Shown here in pieces: positions 34,981 through 43,512 of a DNA stretch of 64,000 nucleotides; the first letter of the stretch is position 1, and every line of letters starts with the position of its first letter. The position numbers and the translations under genes are program-made. Source of the stretch: Streptomyces sp. NBC_01216. GTDB lineage: Bacteria; Actinomycetota; Actinomycetes; Streptomycetales; Streptomycetaceae. Under the pieces are notes generated by a model. It saw only the letters and a program-made list of their open reading frames with translations. It made no database searches and was not told where the DNA came from. The DNA lies in the NCBI RefSeq assembly GCF_035994945.1, contig NZ_CP108677.1, positions 186,001-250,000 on the forward strand. Reading direction: 5' to 3'.

Positions 34981-36060
34981 TCAGGGTGTGGCCCTCGTGG
35001 TGGCCGACGTCCGGAGGTACTCCGTCTGGTCGGCGAGGAACCCGGCGGCGAAGAGGCCGCGCGGGTCGAGGACGGCGGTCAGCAGCAGACGTGGCCGCGA
35101 GCGTTCGACGTCGTACTCCAGCAGGGAGTGCGTGGCGTGCGGATAGCGTGCGACCCGGAGGGCCGGGGCCGGCAGGAGCGCGCGGTAGCGGGACTCGGTG
35201 TCGGCGACGTCGACGTTGACGTCGTGCCCGGCCAGGACCAGGAGGACAGGCACACCGCGTACCGCACGGAGGTCGGCGGAGGCGTCGGCCGTGTGGTTCC
35301 TCGTGACGAAGCGCCAGCGGGCGGCGGTCATGTCCCGCACGTCGCCGACCGTGTCCCGGTACTCCTCGAATGACGCTCCGCGCCTCAGCAGGTCCAGTGT
35401 CGTCTCGCGCCGGCGCAGAGCGACGGCCGTCTCCTCCGGGGACGCACCCTCCTCCCGCAGTCGCGCCAGGAGGTTGTAGCGCCCCTGCTGCCGCCAGTCG
35501 ACGGCGGGCGAGACGGCGATGACGAACTGGAGGCGTGGGTCCGCGGCCGCCACCTTGGGCAGGACCCAGCCCGCCTGACTGGCTCCCCACAGGCCGACGC
35601 GGCCACCATCGATGTCCGACCGGGCGCGCCCCCACGCCACCGCGGCCAGGGTCTCACGCGCCCGGTCTTCCATGCTCTGGTCGAGCCAGTCGCCCTCCGA
35701 GCCCGCCACCCCGGGCTTGCTGAACGACAGCGAGGCGTATCCGGCGCGGGCGAACGCCTCCCACAGGGGCCGGTAGAACGTCTCGTGCGTCGCGTCGACG
35801 GGCCCGTCTCCGTGGACGAAGACGACCAGCCCGAACGGCCCGTCGCCGCGCTCCGGCCGCGCGAGGACACCGTCGAGCGACCGGCCGTCGTGCCGGAGGG
35901 AGACATGCTCCTCCCGCAGCGCATAGGTGTTCCGCCAGAGCACCACGCCTCCCAGCGCGAGGGTCGTCAGCAGGACACCGACCAGTGTCCACAGCGTCAG
36001 GCGCCACCCGCGGCGGCCTCGTCGCGGGTGGTCGATTCCGCGTCGTCCGTCTCTTGTCAT
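34981..36060 (-). CDS. Membrane-anchored alpha/beta hydrolase
   Basis: 359 aa. Arg-rich N-terminus, then a TM segment at about residues 22-44 (LTLWTLVGVLLTTLALGGVV) and a hydrolase domain: GLVVFVHGDGPVDATHETFY, ASLSFSKPGVAGSEGDWLDQ, GLWGASQAGWVLPKVAAADP (nucleophile Ser in GASQAG), VLAGHDVNVDV (Asp) and HATHSL (His). An extracytoplasmic esterase-like role is likely; the active site faces outside. ATG 36060 has GAGGGG upstream; an ATG at 36075 has none. Confidence 0.85.
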   Translation of the reverse strand: MTRDGRRGIDHPRRGRRGWRLTLWTLVGVLLTTLALGGVVLWRNTYALREEHVSLRHDGRSLDGVLARPERGDGPFGLVVFVHGDGPVDATHETFYRPLWEAFARAGYASLSFSKPGVAGSEGDWLDQSMEDRARETLAAVAWGRARSDIDGGRVGLWGASQAGWVLPKVAAADPRLQFVIAVSPAVDWRQQGRYNLLARLREEGASPEETAVALRRRETTLDLLRRGASFEEYRDTVGDVRDMTAARWRFVTRNHTADASADLRAVRGVPVLLVLAGHDVNVDVADTESRYRALLPAPALRVARYPHATHSLLEYDVERSRPRLLLTAVLDPRGLFAAGFLADQTEYLRTSATTRATP

Positions 36061-36158
36061 CCGGAGCCCCCTCATTCCGTTCAGTTCAATAACGCTCGTT
36101 TCAAGAATGAACGTATTAGACTCGATCGCGCAAGGTCGGACGAAGGAGGAGGAGCGCG

Positions 36159-36797
36159 ATGACGACGGGAAACCCGGGAAGCGGGCCGGTGGTCCGCCGG
36201 GGCGTGCCGGAGGGGAGCGAGCGAGAGGTCGCCGCCCTCTACTGGGAGGCGTTCGGCCGCAAGCTCGGGGCGGCGCTCGGCCCGCCCGGCAAGGCGCGGG
36301 CGTTCCTCGCCGCGCACCTGCGGCACGACCGCGGCGTCACCGCGCTCGCCGGCGGCCGGGTGGTCGGCGTCGCCGGGTACCGGCTCGACGGACGGTCACT
36401 CACCGGCGGAGGCGCCGTGGACGTGCTCGCTGCCTACGGAGCACTCCGCGGGCTGCCGAGACTGGCGCTGCTCGCCCTCCTCGAACGGACCGCGGGCGAC
36501 GCGGAGCTGCTGATGGACGGCATCGCGGTGGACGCCGCGCACCGGGGCGGCGGCATCGGCGGGCGCCTGCTCACGGAGATCGCCGCCGTCGCGGCCGAGC
36601 ACGGCAGCCGGCACATCCGGCTGGACGTGATCGACGTGAACCCGCGCGCCCGCGCCCTGTACGAACGCCACGGCTTCGTCGCCACGCGGACCGAGCGGAC
36701 CCCGTACCTGCGGCGGCTGATGGGATTCGGCGCGGTGACGACCATGCGGCGGCCGGTGACGGCCGCGGACCTCACCGGCGGGCGGGAGGCGCGATGA
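36159..36797 (+). CDS. GNAT-family acetyltransferase
   Basis: 212 aa. Acetyl-CoA motif AHRGGGIGGRLLTEIAAVAA (RxxGxG-type), LDVIDVNPRARALYERHGFV. The N-terminus resembles GNATs with a LYWEAFGRKLGAALG segment. The stop overlaps the ATG of the downstream PaaX-type regulator (ATGA). It is divergent from the membrane-anchored hydrolase; TTCA-AGAA-TGAA near 36100-36111 and TATTAG at 36114-36119 are possible control elements. Confidence 0.87.
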   Translation: MTTGNPGSGPVVRRGVPEGSEREVAALYWEAFGRKLGAALGPPGKARAFLAAHLRHDRGVTALAGGRVVGVAGYRLDGRSLTGGGAVDVLAAYGALRGLPRLALLALLERTAGDAELLMDGIAVDAAHRGGGIGGRLLTEIAAVAAEHGSRHIRLDVIDVNPRARALYERHGFVATRTERTPYLRRLMGFGAVTTMRRPVTAADLTGGREAR

Positions 36798-37741
36798 CCG
36801 GCGGCGACGCGGCGGACCCGGCCGGCGGCGGCCGGCCGGAGAGACCGGAGATCCCGACCCGGCTGCTCGTGCACGCCCTCGTCCGGGAGGACGGCACCGT
36901 CGACGGCACGGACCTCTACGCGGTCGCCGGTGTCCTGGGCATGACGGACCAGCAGGTGCGGCTGTGCGTCAGACGTCTGGTGGCGGACGGCCGCTTCACC
37001 CAGGAGGGACGCGGACGCAAGGCCGTGCTCCGGGTCGTCGCCGATGAGACGGGCTCCCTCGCACCGGACGCCGACTACGTCCGCCACGCCTACCGGCAGG
37101 ACCAGGGACTCGCCCCCTGGCAGGGCACCTGGTTCCTGTTCGGTTTCGCCGTCCCCGAGGCACGGCGGTCCGCACGCGACGCCCTGCGCGACACGCTGCT
37201 GCATCTCGGCGCCGCGCCCGTGCACGGCGGCCTGTACGTCACCGCCCATCCTGTCGGCGCACTCGTCCGGGCCCGCGCCCGGCACCTCGGAGTCCTCCCC
37301 TCGGTCACCTTCCTGACCAGCGGGGACCTCTCCGTGGGAGGGGTCGACGATCCGCGGGAGCTGGCCGCCACGCTGTGGCCCCTCGACACGATCGCCGCCG
37401 GCCACCAGCGACTCGCGGCGTTCGCCGGAGACTGCCTGGCCCGACTCGACGACGCGACGCCGCTGACGGGGACCGAGCGGCTCACCATGGCGGTGGAGCT
37501 CGCCGCCGTGTTCACCGACGCGATGCGTCCCGACCCGCTTCTGCCGCCCGAACTCCTGCCCCCCGCGTGGCCGGGCGCGCGGGCACGCCGACTGGCCGCC
37601 GACTGCTGGACCCGGCTCCTCGCCCGGAGCGCCCCCGGTCACGGGCCCGCCGACGGGCACCCCGACCGCTCCCCCGGGTCCACCCTCCGGCTCTTCGCGC
37701 TCTTCTCGGACGCGCTCCCCGGCGTCGGGACAGCGGTCTGA
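36794..37741 (+). CDS. PaaX-family transcriptional regulator
   Basis: 315 aa. N-terminal wHTH (LLVHALVREDGTVDGTDLYA, VAGVLGMTDQQVRLCVRRLV), central PaaX segment WQGTWFLFGFAVPEARRSAR then DTLLHLGAAPVHGGLYVTAH, and the C-terminal PaaX_C helices (LPPELLPPAWPGARARRLAA). PaaX represses phenylacetate catabolism in other bacteria; here no paa genes are nearby, so the ligand may differ. Translationally coupled to the GNAT gene. Confidence 0.88.
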   Translation: MTGGDAADPAGGGRPERPEIPTRLLVHALVREDGTVDGTDLYAVAGVLGMTDQQVRLCVRRLVADGRFTQEGRGRKAVLRVVADETGSLAPDADYVRHAYRQDQGLAPWQGTWFLFGFAVPEARRSARDALRDTLLHLGAAPVHGGLYVTAHPVGALVRARARHLGVLPSVTFLTSGDLSVGGVDDPRELAATLWPLDTIAAGHQRLAAFAGDCLARLDDATPLTGTERLTMAVELAAVFTDAMRPDPLLPPELLPPAWPGARARRLAADCWTRLLARSAPGHGPADGHPDRSPGSTLRLFALFSDALPGVGTAV

Positions 37742-37966
37742 CGGCCGCGGCCGAGGCCCCGGCGGCGCGGGGTGAAGAGTCACGACCGGGGCACCCGGGC
37801 GTGCCCGCACCGGGCACCCGCCGCAAGCCGGGCAAACGGCGGGGATACGCTTCCAGGAGACGGAAAAGACCGAAGCTCCCGGGGTGACCGCGGCGGCCCC
37901 AGCCACGCGGCGATCCTCCGGAGTCCGCGGCCCCGGGAGCTCGGGGACTCAGGGATGGAGCAGCAC

Positions 37967-39286
37967 ATGACGAGCCTCAGCCGCACCGCACTGGTCGAGG
38001 ATCTGATGGGGCGTTTCCCGCACGTACCCCGGGAAGCCGTGATCAAGGAAGACCTCCTGCGGGGCGGCATGGCCTTCGACGAGTCGGCGCTGAGCGACAC
38101 CGCCGACGGGGCGTCCGGAGACGTCAAACCGAAGTCGTACTTCATCTTCTCCTTCGACCACCGCACGCTTCCGGAGCTCGGTGCCGCGGCGCTCAACCGG
38201 CCACCCGAGGAGATCGTGCTCACCGGAGGCCCGTACGGGCTGCGGCGCACCGTCGTGTCCGTACGCGTCAACCCCGACTCCCCGTACGTCGTGCGCGGCG
38301 GCGAGGACGGGACGCTGGGCCTGTACCTGGACGGGGCTCGGATCGCGGACGTCGGCCTGCCGCCGATGCCGGAGTACTACCGGCACACGCTGTCGAACGG
38401 CAAGTCCGTCATGGAGGTCGCGCCGACCATCCAGTGGGGATACCTCATCTATCTGACGGTGTTCCGGGTGTGCCAGTACTTCGGCGCGAAGGAGGAGTGC
38501 CAGTTCTGCGACATCAACCACAACTGGCGCCAGCACAAGGCCGCGGGCCGTCCGTACACCGGTGTGAAGCCGGTGGAGGAGGTGCTGGAGGCGCTGGAGA
38601 TCATCGACCGGTACGACACCGCGGGCACCTCACGCGCCTACACCCTCACGGGTGGCTCCATCACCTCCCAGGTGGGCGGCCGTGACGAGGCCGACTTCTA
38701 CGGCCACTACGCCCAGGCCATCGAGGAACGCTTCCCGGGCCGCTGGACGGGCAAGGTCGTCGCTCAGGCGCTGCCCCGCGACGCCGTGCAGCGCTTCCAC
38801 GACTACGGCATCCGGATCTACCATCCCAACTTCGAGGTCTGGGACCGGCGCTTGTTCGAGCTGCACTGCCCGGGCAAGGAGCGCTACGTCGGCCGTGACG
38901 AGTGGCACCGCAGGATTCTGGACGCCGCGGAGGTGTTCGGTGCGCGCCAGGTGATCCCCAACTTCGTGGCGGGGATCGAGATGGCCGAGCCCTTCGGCTT
39001 CACGAAGGTGAGTGAGGCGATCGAGTCGACCGCGGAGGGCCTGCGGTTCTTCATGTCGAAGGGTGTCGTGCCGCGCTTCACCACCTGGTGCCCGGAGCCC
39101 ACGACTCCGTTGGGCAAGGCCAATCCGCTGGGCGCGCCGCTGGAGTACCACATCCGCCTCCTGGAGACGTACCGGGCGACGCTCGAGGAGTTCGGCCTGA
39201 GCTCGCCGCCCGGTTACGGTCCGGCCGGCCCCGGTCGCGCGGTGTTCTCGGTGAGCTCCTTCATGGACAGCCTCGAAGGACTCTGA
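37967..39286 (+). CDS. Radical SAM family protein with CX8CX2C motif
   Basis: 439 aa. Motif C169-x8-C178-x2-C181 within FRVCQYFGAKEECQFCD sits where CX3CX2C is expected, followed by LTGGS (GGE-like) and TIM-barrel strands (VVAQALPRDAVQRFHDYGIR, RFTTWCPEPTTPLGKANPLG). A [4Fe-4S] cluster is inferred. The alternative ATG 37955 precedes ATG 37967, but GGAG lies 6 nt before the latter. It stands alone, between a regulator operon and a hydrolase, so its substrate is unclear. A single-electron/radical methyl or C-C chemistry is possible. Confidence 0.82.
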   Translation: MTSLSRTALVEDLMGRFPHVPREAVIKEDLLRGGMAFDESALSDTADGASGDVKPKSYFIFSFDHRTLPELGAAALNRPPEEIVLTGGPYGLRRTVVSVRVNPDSPYVVRGGEDGTLGLYLDGARIADVGLPPMPEYYRHTLSNGKSVMEVAPTIQWGYLIYLTVFRVCQYFGAKEECQFCDINHNWRQHKAAGRPYTGVKPVEEVLEALEIIDRYDTAGTSRAYTLTGGSITSQVGGRDEADFYGHYAQAIEERFPGRWTGKVVAQALPRDAVQRFHDYGIRIYHPNFEVWDRRLFELHCPGKERYVGRDEWHRRILDAAEVFGARQVIPNFVAGIEMAEPFGFTKVSEAIESTAEGLRFFMSKGVVPRFTTWCPEPTTPLGKANPLGAPLEYHIRLLETYRATLEEFGLSSPPGYGPAGPGRAVFSVSSFMDSLEGL

Positions 39287-39388
39287 CGGAACCGGCCCCG
39301 ACTCCGTGGCGGGTCCCGCTCCGGACGCCGCCGGGCGGCGGGGTAACCCGCTTGCCCGTCGCGCACGTCCCGTGTGAGGGTGCCGCGC

Positions 39389-40234
39389 ATGCCTGCCTTC
39401 TCCGCTCCCGACGGGACCGAACTCGCCTACCACCGACGGGGGGACGGGGACGGTCCTCCCGTCGTCTGCCTCCCGGGCGGTCCGATGCAGGATTCCGCGT
39501 ACCTGGGCGACCTCGGCGGTCTCGCCGCGCGTCGGCCGCTGGTCCTGCTGGATCTGCGCGGAACCGGCCGGTCCGCGACACCGGTGGACCCCGCGACGTA
39601 CCGCTGCGACCGGCTCGTCGACGATGTGGAGGCGCTGCGGGAACATCTCGGCCTGGGCACGGTCGACCTGCTGGCGCATTCCGGCGGCACCAACCTGGCG
39701 GCGGCGTACGCGAGCCGCCACCCGGAGCGGATCGGCAGACTGGCGCTGATCACACCGAGCGTGCTGGCCTTCGGCGTGGCGGTCACCGCCGACGACCGGC
39801 TGGAGGCGGCACGGCTGCACCAGGGCGAGCCGTGGTTCCCGGAGGCGTTCGCGGCGCTCGAGGCCCTCGTGTCCGGTCAGGGTACGGCCAGCTCGTTCCA
39901 GGCCATCGCCCCTTTCCTGTACGGCCGCTGGGACGGGACCGCCCGCGCCCACCAGGCCGCGGCGGACGGACAGCGCAACGGGGAGGCCGCCGCGACGTAC
40001 GGCGCCGAGGGTGCCTTCGATCCCCCGGCCGTCCGGGCCGCGCTCGGTCGCCTCGGGTCGCCCGTCCTCCTGCTGGCCGGTGAGGCCGACCTCAACTCCC
40101 CTCCGCGCGCCGTCGCCGAGGTGGCCGAGGTCTTCCCGCGCGCGGAACTCGTCGTACAGCGGGGGGCCGGACACTTCCCCTGGCTCGACGACTCCGAGCT
40201 GTTCGTGACGAGCACCGCGGCGTTTCTCGCGTGA
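39389..40234 (+). CDS. Alpha/beta hydrolase (proline iminopeptidase-like)
   Basis: 281 aa. CLPGGPMQDSAYL resembles the HGGPG oxyanion motif of S33 iminopeptidases. LLAHSGGTNLAAAYA contains the nucleophile Ser, LLAGEADLNSPP the Asp and GAGHFPWLDD the His. GAGGG lies 8 nt before ATG 39389; a GTG at 39374 would add five residues. It may be an esterase or aminopeptidase. Follows the radical SAM gene by 102 nt on the same strand. Confidence 0.86.
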   Translation: MPAFSAPDGTELAYHRRGDGDGPPVVCLPGGPMQDSAYLGDLGGLAARRPLVLLDLRGTGRSATPVDPATYRCDRLVDDVEALREHLGLGTVDLLAHSGGTNLAAAYASRHPERIGRLALITPSVLAFGVAVTADDRLEAARLHQGEPWFPEAFAALEALVSGQGTASSFQAIAPFLYGRWDGTARAHQAAADGQRNGEAAATYGAEGAFDPPAVRAALGRLGSPVLLLAGEADLNSPPRAVAEVAEVFPRAELVVQRGAGHFPWLDDSELFVTSTAAFLA

Positions 40235-40327
40235 CGGAGCACCGGCGGCCGGGGGCACGGGGCCGGCGAGAGGGCCCTGTCCGTCGGCGGCGGACGTGCC
40301 GCGTACGGACTCGGTCGCCGACGTGCG

Positions 40328-41014
40328 TCAGGGCGTCGCGCAGGCCGGATGACCCCAGCCGTCGGGGTTCTTCGTGATCGTCTCGCCCTTGGCATAGGGG
40401 CTTCCGCAACGGCATCGGCCGGAGAACCTGGCCTTCAGGGAACCACCGCCCGTCGTGCGAGAGCCCGGGCGGCGGGCCGTCGGCCGGCCTCCGGCGCCGA
40501 CGGGCCTCGCGGCGCCGCCGCCGGGTCCGGCGGGCGGCAGCTCGGAGCCGGCCGCCGAGCCGATGGCCTGCTGGGTGCGGGCGGCGTGGCCGGCCGCCCG
40601 GTCGGCGGCGTCGTTCAGACGGTCCCCGTCGACCTGGTGCGCCGGGGTGTGGACGAAGTCCACCTGGCGGCCGGCCAGGAGTTCGTCGATCCGCACGACC
40701 AGGTCCTTGTTCGCCACCGGGGAGCCCGAGGCGGTCTTCCAGCCCTTGCGGCGCCAGCCCGGCAGCCAGGTCGTGACCGCCTTCATGGCGTACTGGGAGT
40801 CCATCCGGATCTCCACCGGCGCCGCCGGGTCGAGGGCCTCCAGGAGTCTCTGGAGCGCGGTGAGTTCGGCGACGTTGTTCGTCGCGCTGCCCAGCGGACC
40901 GGCCTCCCAGGTCGCGACCTCGCCGTCCGTCCCGGCGACGACCCATGCCCAGGCCGCGGGCCCGGGATTGCCCTTCGACGCGCCGTCGCACGCCGCGATG
41001 ATCTTCTGCACCAT
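40328..41014 (-). CDS. rnhA: Ribonuclease HI with Cys-rich C-terminal tail
   Basis: 228 aa. The RNase HI core (residues 1-145) has the acidic residues in ACDGASKGNPGP (Asp), NNVAELTALQRLLEAL (Glu), MDSQYA (Asp) and DRLNDAADRAA (Asp). The C-terminal 80 residues form a linker ending in FSGRCRCGSPYAKGETITKN and HPAC, a Cys-rich zinc-binding candidate not found in E. coli RNase HI. It degrades RNA of RNA:DNA hybrids; the tail may direct it to partners or nucleic acid. Confidence 0.92.
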   Translation of the reverse strand: MVQKIIAACDGASKGNPGPAAWAWVVAGTDGEVATWEAGPLGSATNNVAELTALQRLLEALDPAAPVEIRMDSQYAMKAVTTWLPGWRRKGWKTASGSPVANKDLVVRIDELLAGRQVDFVHTPAHQVDGDRLNDAADRAAGHAARTQQAIGSAAGSELPPAGPGGGAARPVGAGGRPTARRPGSRTTGGGSLKARFSGRCRCGSPYAKGETITKNPDGWGHPACATP

Positions 41015-41101
41015 GCCACGATCCTGGCATGCCGGGGGCCGGAGGCACACACGCCGATCCGGTGGGCGCTCCCCGTCCCGGCCACCCGGGGCCCCACACC
41101 G

Positions 41102-41677
41102 CTATCCGGCGGCGCCGAGGAAGCCGAGCACCTGTTCGGTGAGCAGGGTCGCGGCGCTCGCGTCGTAGGACGGCAGGGTGCTGTCGGCGAACAGGTGCTC
41201 CTCGCCGGGGTAGAGGAAGAGCTCGGCCTTCCCGGTGCTCGCGACGAGCGCGCGGGCGGCGTCGAGGTCGCCCTCCCCGGTGAAGTACGGGTCGCCGTCC
41301 ATACCGTGCACCTGCACCGGAACGCCGTCCGGCCAGCCGCCGAAGTCGTCCGCGGGGATGCAGGCACTGAAGAGGAGGGCCCCGGTGGCGCCGGGCCTGG
41401 TCTGCGCGAGCCGCTGCGCGGGGAGCACGCCCAGGGAGAATCCGGCGAGGACGAGCCCGTCCGGCAGCGACTCGGCGGCGTGGACACCGCGCTCGACGAT
41501 CGTGTCGAAGCCGAGGGCCTGGGCGTGTCCGACACCCTCTTCGAGCGTGTCGAAGACGCGGCCCTCGTACAGGTCGGGCACGTGCACGGTGTGGCCGTGC
41601 CGGCGCAGTTCGCCGGCGAAGGCGGTGACGCCCGCCGTCAGACCGTGCGCGTGGTGGAACAGCAGTACCTCGGCCAT
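41102..41677 (-). CDS. Dienelactone hydrolase family protein
   Basis: 191 aa. FHHAHGLTAGVTAFAGELRR, VLAGFSLGVLPAQRLAQT (nucleophile position GFSLG; classic dienelactone hydrolase has Cys), VHGMDGDPYFTGEGD (Asp) and YPGEEHLFAD (His). Cytoplasmic; substrate unknown. It lies 88 nt from rnhA in the same orientation. Confidence 0.88.
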   Translation of the reverse strand: MAEVLLFHHAHGLTAGVTAFAGELRRHGHTVHVPDLYEGRVFDTLEEGVGHAQALGFDTIVERGVHAAESLPDGLVLAGFSLGVLPAQRLAQTRPGATGALLFSACIPADDFGGWPDGVPVQVHGMDGDPYFTGEGDLDAARALVASTGKAELFLYPGEEHLFADSTLPSYDASAATLLTEQVLGFLGAAG

Positions 41678-42262
41678 GGGACTCCTTCTCGTGGGACGCC
41701 CGCCTCTGGCTGCGAGCGCACCCCTCGGTGAGCGTCGGCTGACGGGAGGGTCGGCGCCGCCACTCCCCTGGGGCGGGAAGGCGCCCGCCGGTCCGCCGGC
41801 CTCATGAGCCTAAGGCTGCTCTCGGGCGAGGTGTCCGGACGCCGGCTCTGTCGGGGAGGGGACATGCCTCGGGAACCGGGGGCAGGGGAGTCGAGGCCCA
41901 CAGACCGGCCCGCGCTGTCGCCGCGCGCGCTCGTGGGGTCCGTCGCGGTGCGGCGGTCGGGTCACCGGCGGACTCTCGCCTCCGCACCGGGACCTCAACA
42001 CGCGCATAAAAAGCCATAAAACGACCAGTTACCCTCCAAGGATCAATCTTCCTTTGCTCGCAATTATCGGATGATGTCGGACATTTCTTCCAGGTGACAT
42101 GACTCACGGGCACGCGACCCGGTGACCCGCCCACGGACCCCATCTCCCAGCGTTTCAGGGAGATTCGGGGCCTCCTCCACCTTCGCGGCCCCGCCCGCCG
42201 GCCACTCGGAGCGTCTTGTTATCGACGGCATTTCTCGCCTACGGTCACCTCCATTCGGATGG
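41678..42262. promoter_or_regulatory. Long 5' region before the riboswitch
   Basis: 585 nt with no credible gene; 42000-42080 is clearly AT-richer than its surroundings. TTGTTA (42216-42221) and TACGGT (42240-42245), spacer 18, form a good promoter just ahead of the riboswitch. The stretch from 41690 to 42200 is unexplained and could hold distal control sites. Confidence 0.5.
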
Positions 42263-42426
42263 AACGCCGAATCCTGCCACCATCCGCAATTCCCACTATT
42301 CACCGCCGGCAGGAGCGGGGGACCCATGTATTCGCCGGTCCGGACTCCGGAACGGCTAGGGGTGAAGTCGCACCTGTGCGACCGGGCATCTCCAGCCCGA
42401 ACCCGACAGCTCACCCCGCAGGCGCC
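42263..42426 (+). ncRNA. ydaO/yuaA c-di-AMP riboswitch
   Basis: Conserved blocks of the ydaO-yuaA family are visible: CGCCGAATCCTGCC, then GGCAGGAGCGGGGGACCCA, GGGGTGAAGTCG, and the 3' core CCCGAACCCGACAGCTCACC followed by CCGCAGGCG. The family binds c-di-AMP and commonly controls cell-wall hydrolase and K+ genes. It ends about 16 nt before the start codon of the LysM/SLT gene. High c-di-AMP is expected to switch expression off. Confidence 0.9.
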
Positions 42427-42442
42427 GGAGAGGAAATCCGTC

Positions 42443-43309
42443 ATGCCTGCAAACGGTAAGCACCGACGCCCGAAGCGTCGCCCGCTCGCCCGTGGTATCG
42501 CCCTGATCAGCACGGGTAGCGCCGCCCTGACGCTTCCGCTGGTCGCGTCCGCCACCGCCCACGCGGCTCCCGAGATCACTCCTGCCATTGCCACGGCTAA
42601 CGCCGCCGCAAATGTCTCTCAAAAGATCACGGAATCCCTTCCGGCGGCACCCGCCACCACCCCAAAGACGTACACCGTCGCGCCGGGGGACTCTCTCTCG
42701 ATGATCGCTTACGAACAGGGCGTCCGAGGCGGTTGGAAGGTTCTCTACCGCGCCAATCACGACGCGGTCGGTGACAATCCGTCACTTATTCATCCCGGGC
42801 TCAAGCTGACGCTTCACCGGAATTCCACAGCGGCCAAGCCGAAGTCCTCCGCACCCGCGCAGAAGACGAAGACGAAGACGGCCGAGCCGGCACAGGCCAC
42901 GTCCACCGACCGGGCCAGCCGATCCCAGCAGCGCACCACCCCCGCGCCGCAGACGCAGGCCGCCGCTCCCGTCGCGGCCAAGAACTACACGAACGACCTC
43001 GACGGCTGGATAAGGGAGTCGCTGGACGTGATGGCCCAGCACGGCATCCCCGGCTCCTACGAGGGAATCCACCGCAACATCATGCGCGAGTCCTCCGGCA
43101 ACCCGCAGGCCGTGAACAACTGGGACTCCAACGCTGCGGCCGGCACCCCCTCGAAGGGCCTGCTGCAGGTCATCCAGCCGACGTTCCTCGCCTACCACGT
43201 GCCCGGTACGTCCATGGACCTGTTCGACCCGGTCGCCAACATCACCGCCGCCTGCAACTACGCGGCCGACCGCTACGGCTCCATCGACAACGTCTTCGGC
43301 GCCTACTGA
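42443..43309 (+). CDS. Secreted LysM + SLT lytic transglycosylase-like cell-wall hydrolase
   Basis: 288 aa. Signal peptide (basic MPANGKHRRPKRRP, then a hydrophobic core and AHAAP cleavage), LysM at about 75-120 (YTVAPGDSLSMIAYEQGVRG, NHDAVGDNPSLIHPGLKLTL), a Lys/Thr/Pro/Gln linker, and an SLT-type domain at about 190-288 with IMRESSGNPQAVNNWDSNAA and GLLQVIQPTFLAYH (Glu catalytic, GLLQ motif). It likely cleaves peptidoglycan. GGAGAGGAAATCC lies upstream. The gene is controlled by the c-di-AMP riboswitch, tying wall remodelling to second messenger. Confidence 0.93.
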   Translation: MPANGKHRRPKRRPLARGIALISTGSAALTLPLVASATAHAAPEITPAIATANAAANVSQKITESLPAAPATTPKTYTVAPGDSLSMIAYEQGVRGGWKVLYRANHDAVGDNPSLIHPGLKLTLHRNSTAAKPKSSAPAQKTKTKTAEPAQATSTDRASRSQQRTTPAPQTQAAAPVAAKNYTNDLDGWIRESLDVMAQHGIPGSYEGIHRNIMRESSGNPQAVNNWDSNAAAGTPSKGLLQVIQPTFLAYHVPGTSMDLFDPVANITAACNYAADRYGSIDNVFGAY

Positions 43310-43344
43310 CCGGGGCGACGGCGCTTCCTGACGGGCGCGCCGCC

Positions 43345-43383
43345 TCAGAGCCTGTCGGGTGACCTTCGATCGACAGGCTCTCA
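43345..43383. repeat. Compact copy of the palindromic element
   Basis: CAGAGCCTGTCG-GGTGACCTTCGAT-CGACAGGCTCT: 11-bp arms with 13-nt loop. The left arm extends into GGGTGACC like the other copies, but the inner part has collapsed. It sits after the hydrolase gene and could also help termination. Confidence 0.7.
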
Positions 43384-43394
43384 CCGCGACAGGA

Positions 43395-43429
43395 GGAAGG
43401 CCCTGACCGCTCGGGGGTCAGGGCCTTCC
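43395..43429 (+). terminator. Terminator after the hydrolase gene
   Basis: GGAAGGCCCTGACC / GGTCAGGGCCTTCC: 14-bp perfect stem with a 7-nt loop, followed by CCCCC. Strong. Confidence 0.85.
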
Positions 43430-43512
43430 CCCCTGTCGTCCGCGCGCCCGCGATGCGGCGCGGGCCCCTCGGGACGCGGGTGGGGACGCACGCGGTGGCA
43501 GCGCCGCCCGGA

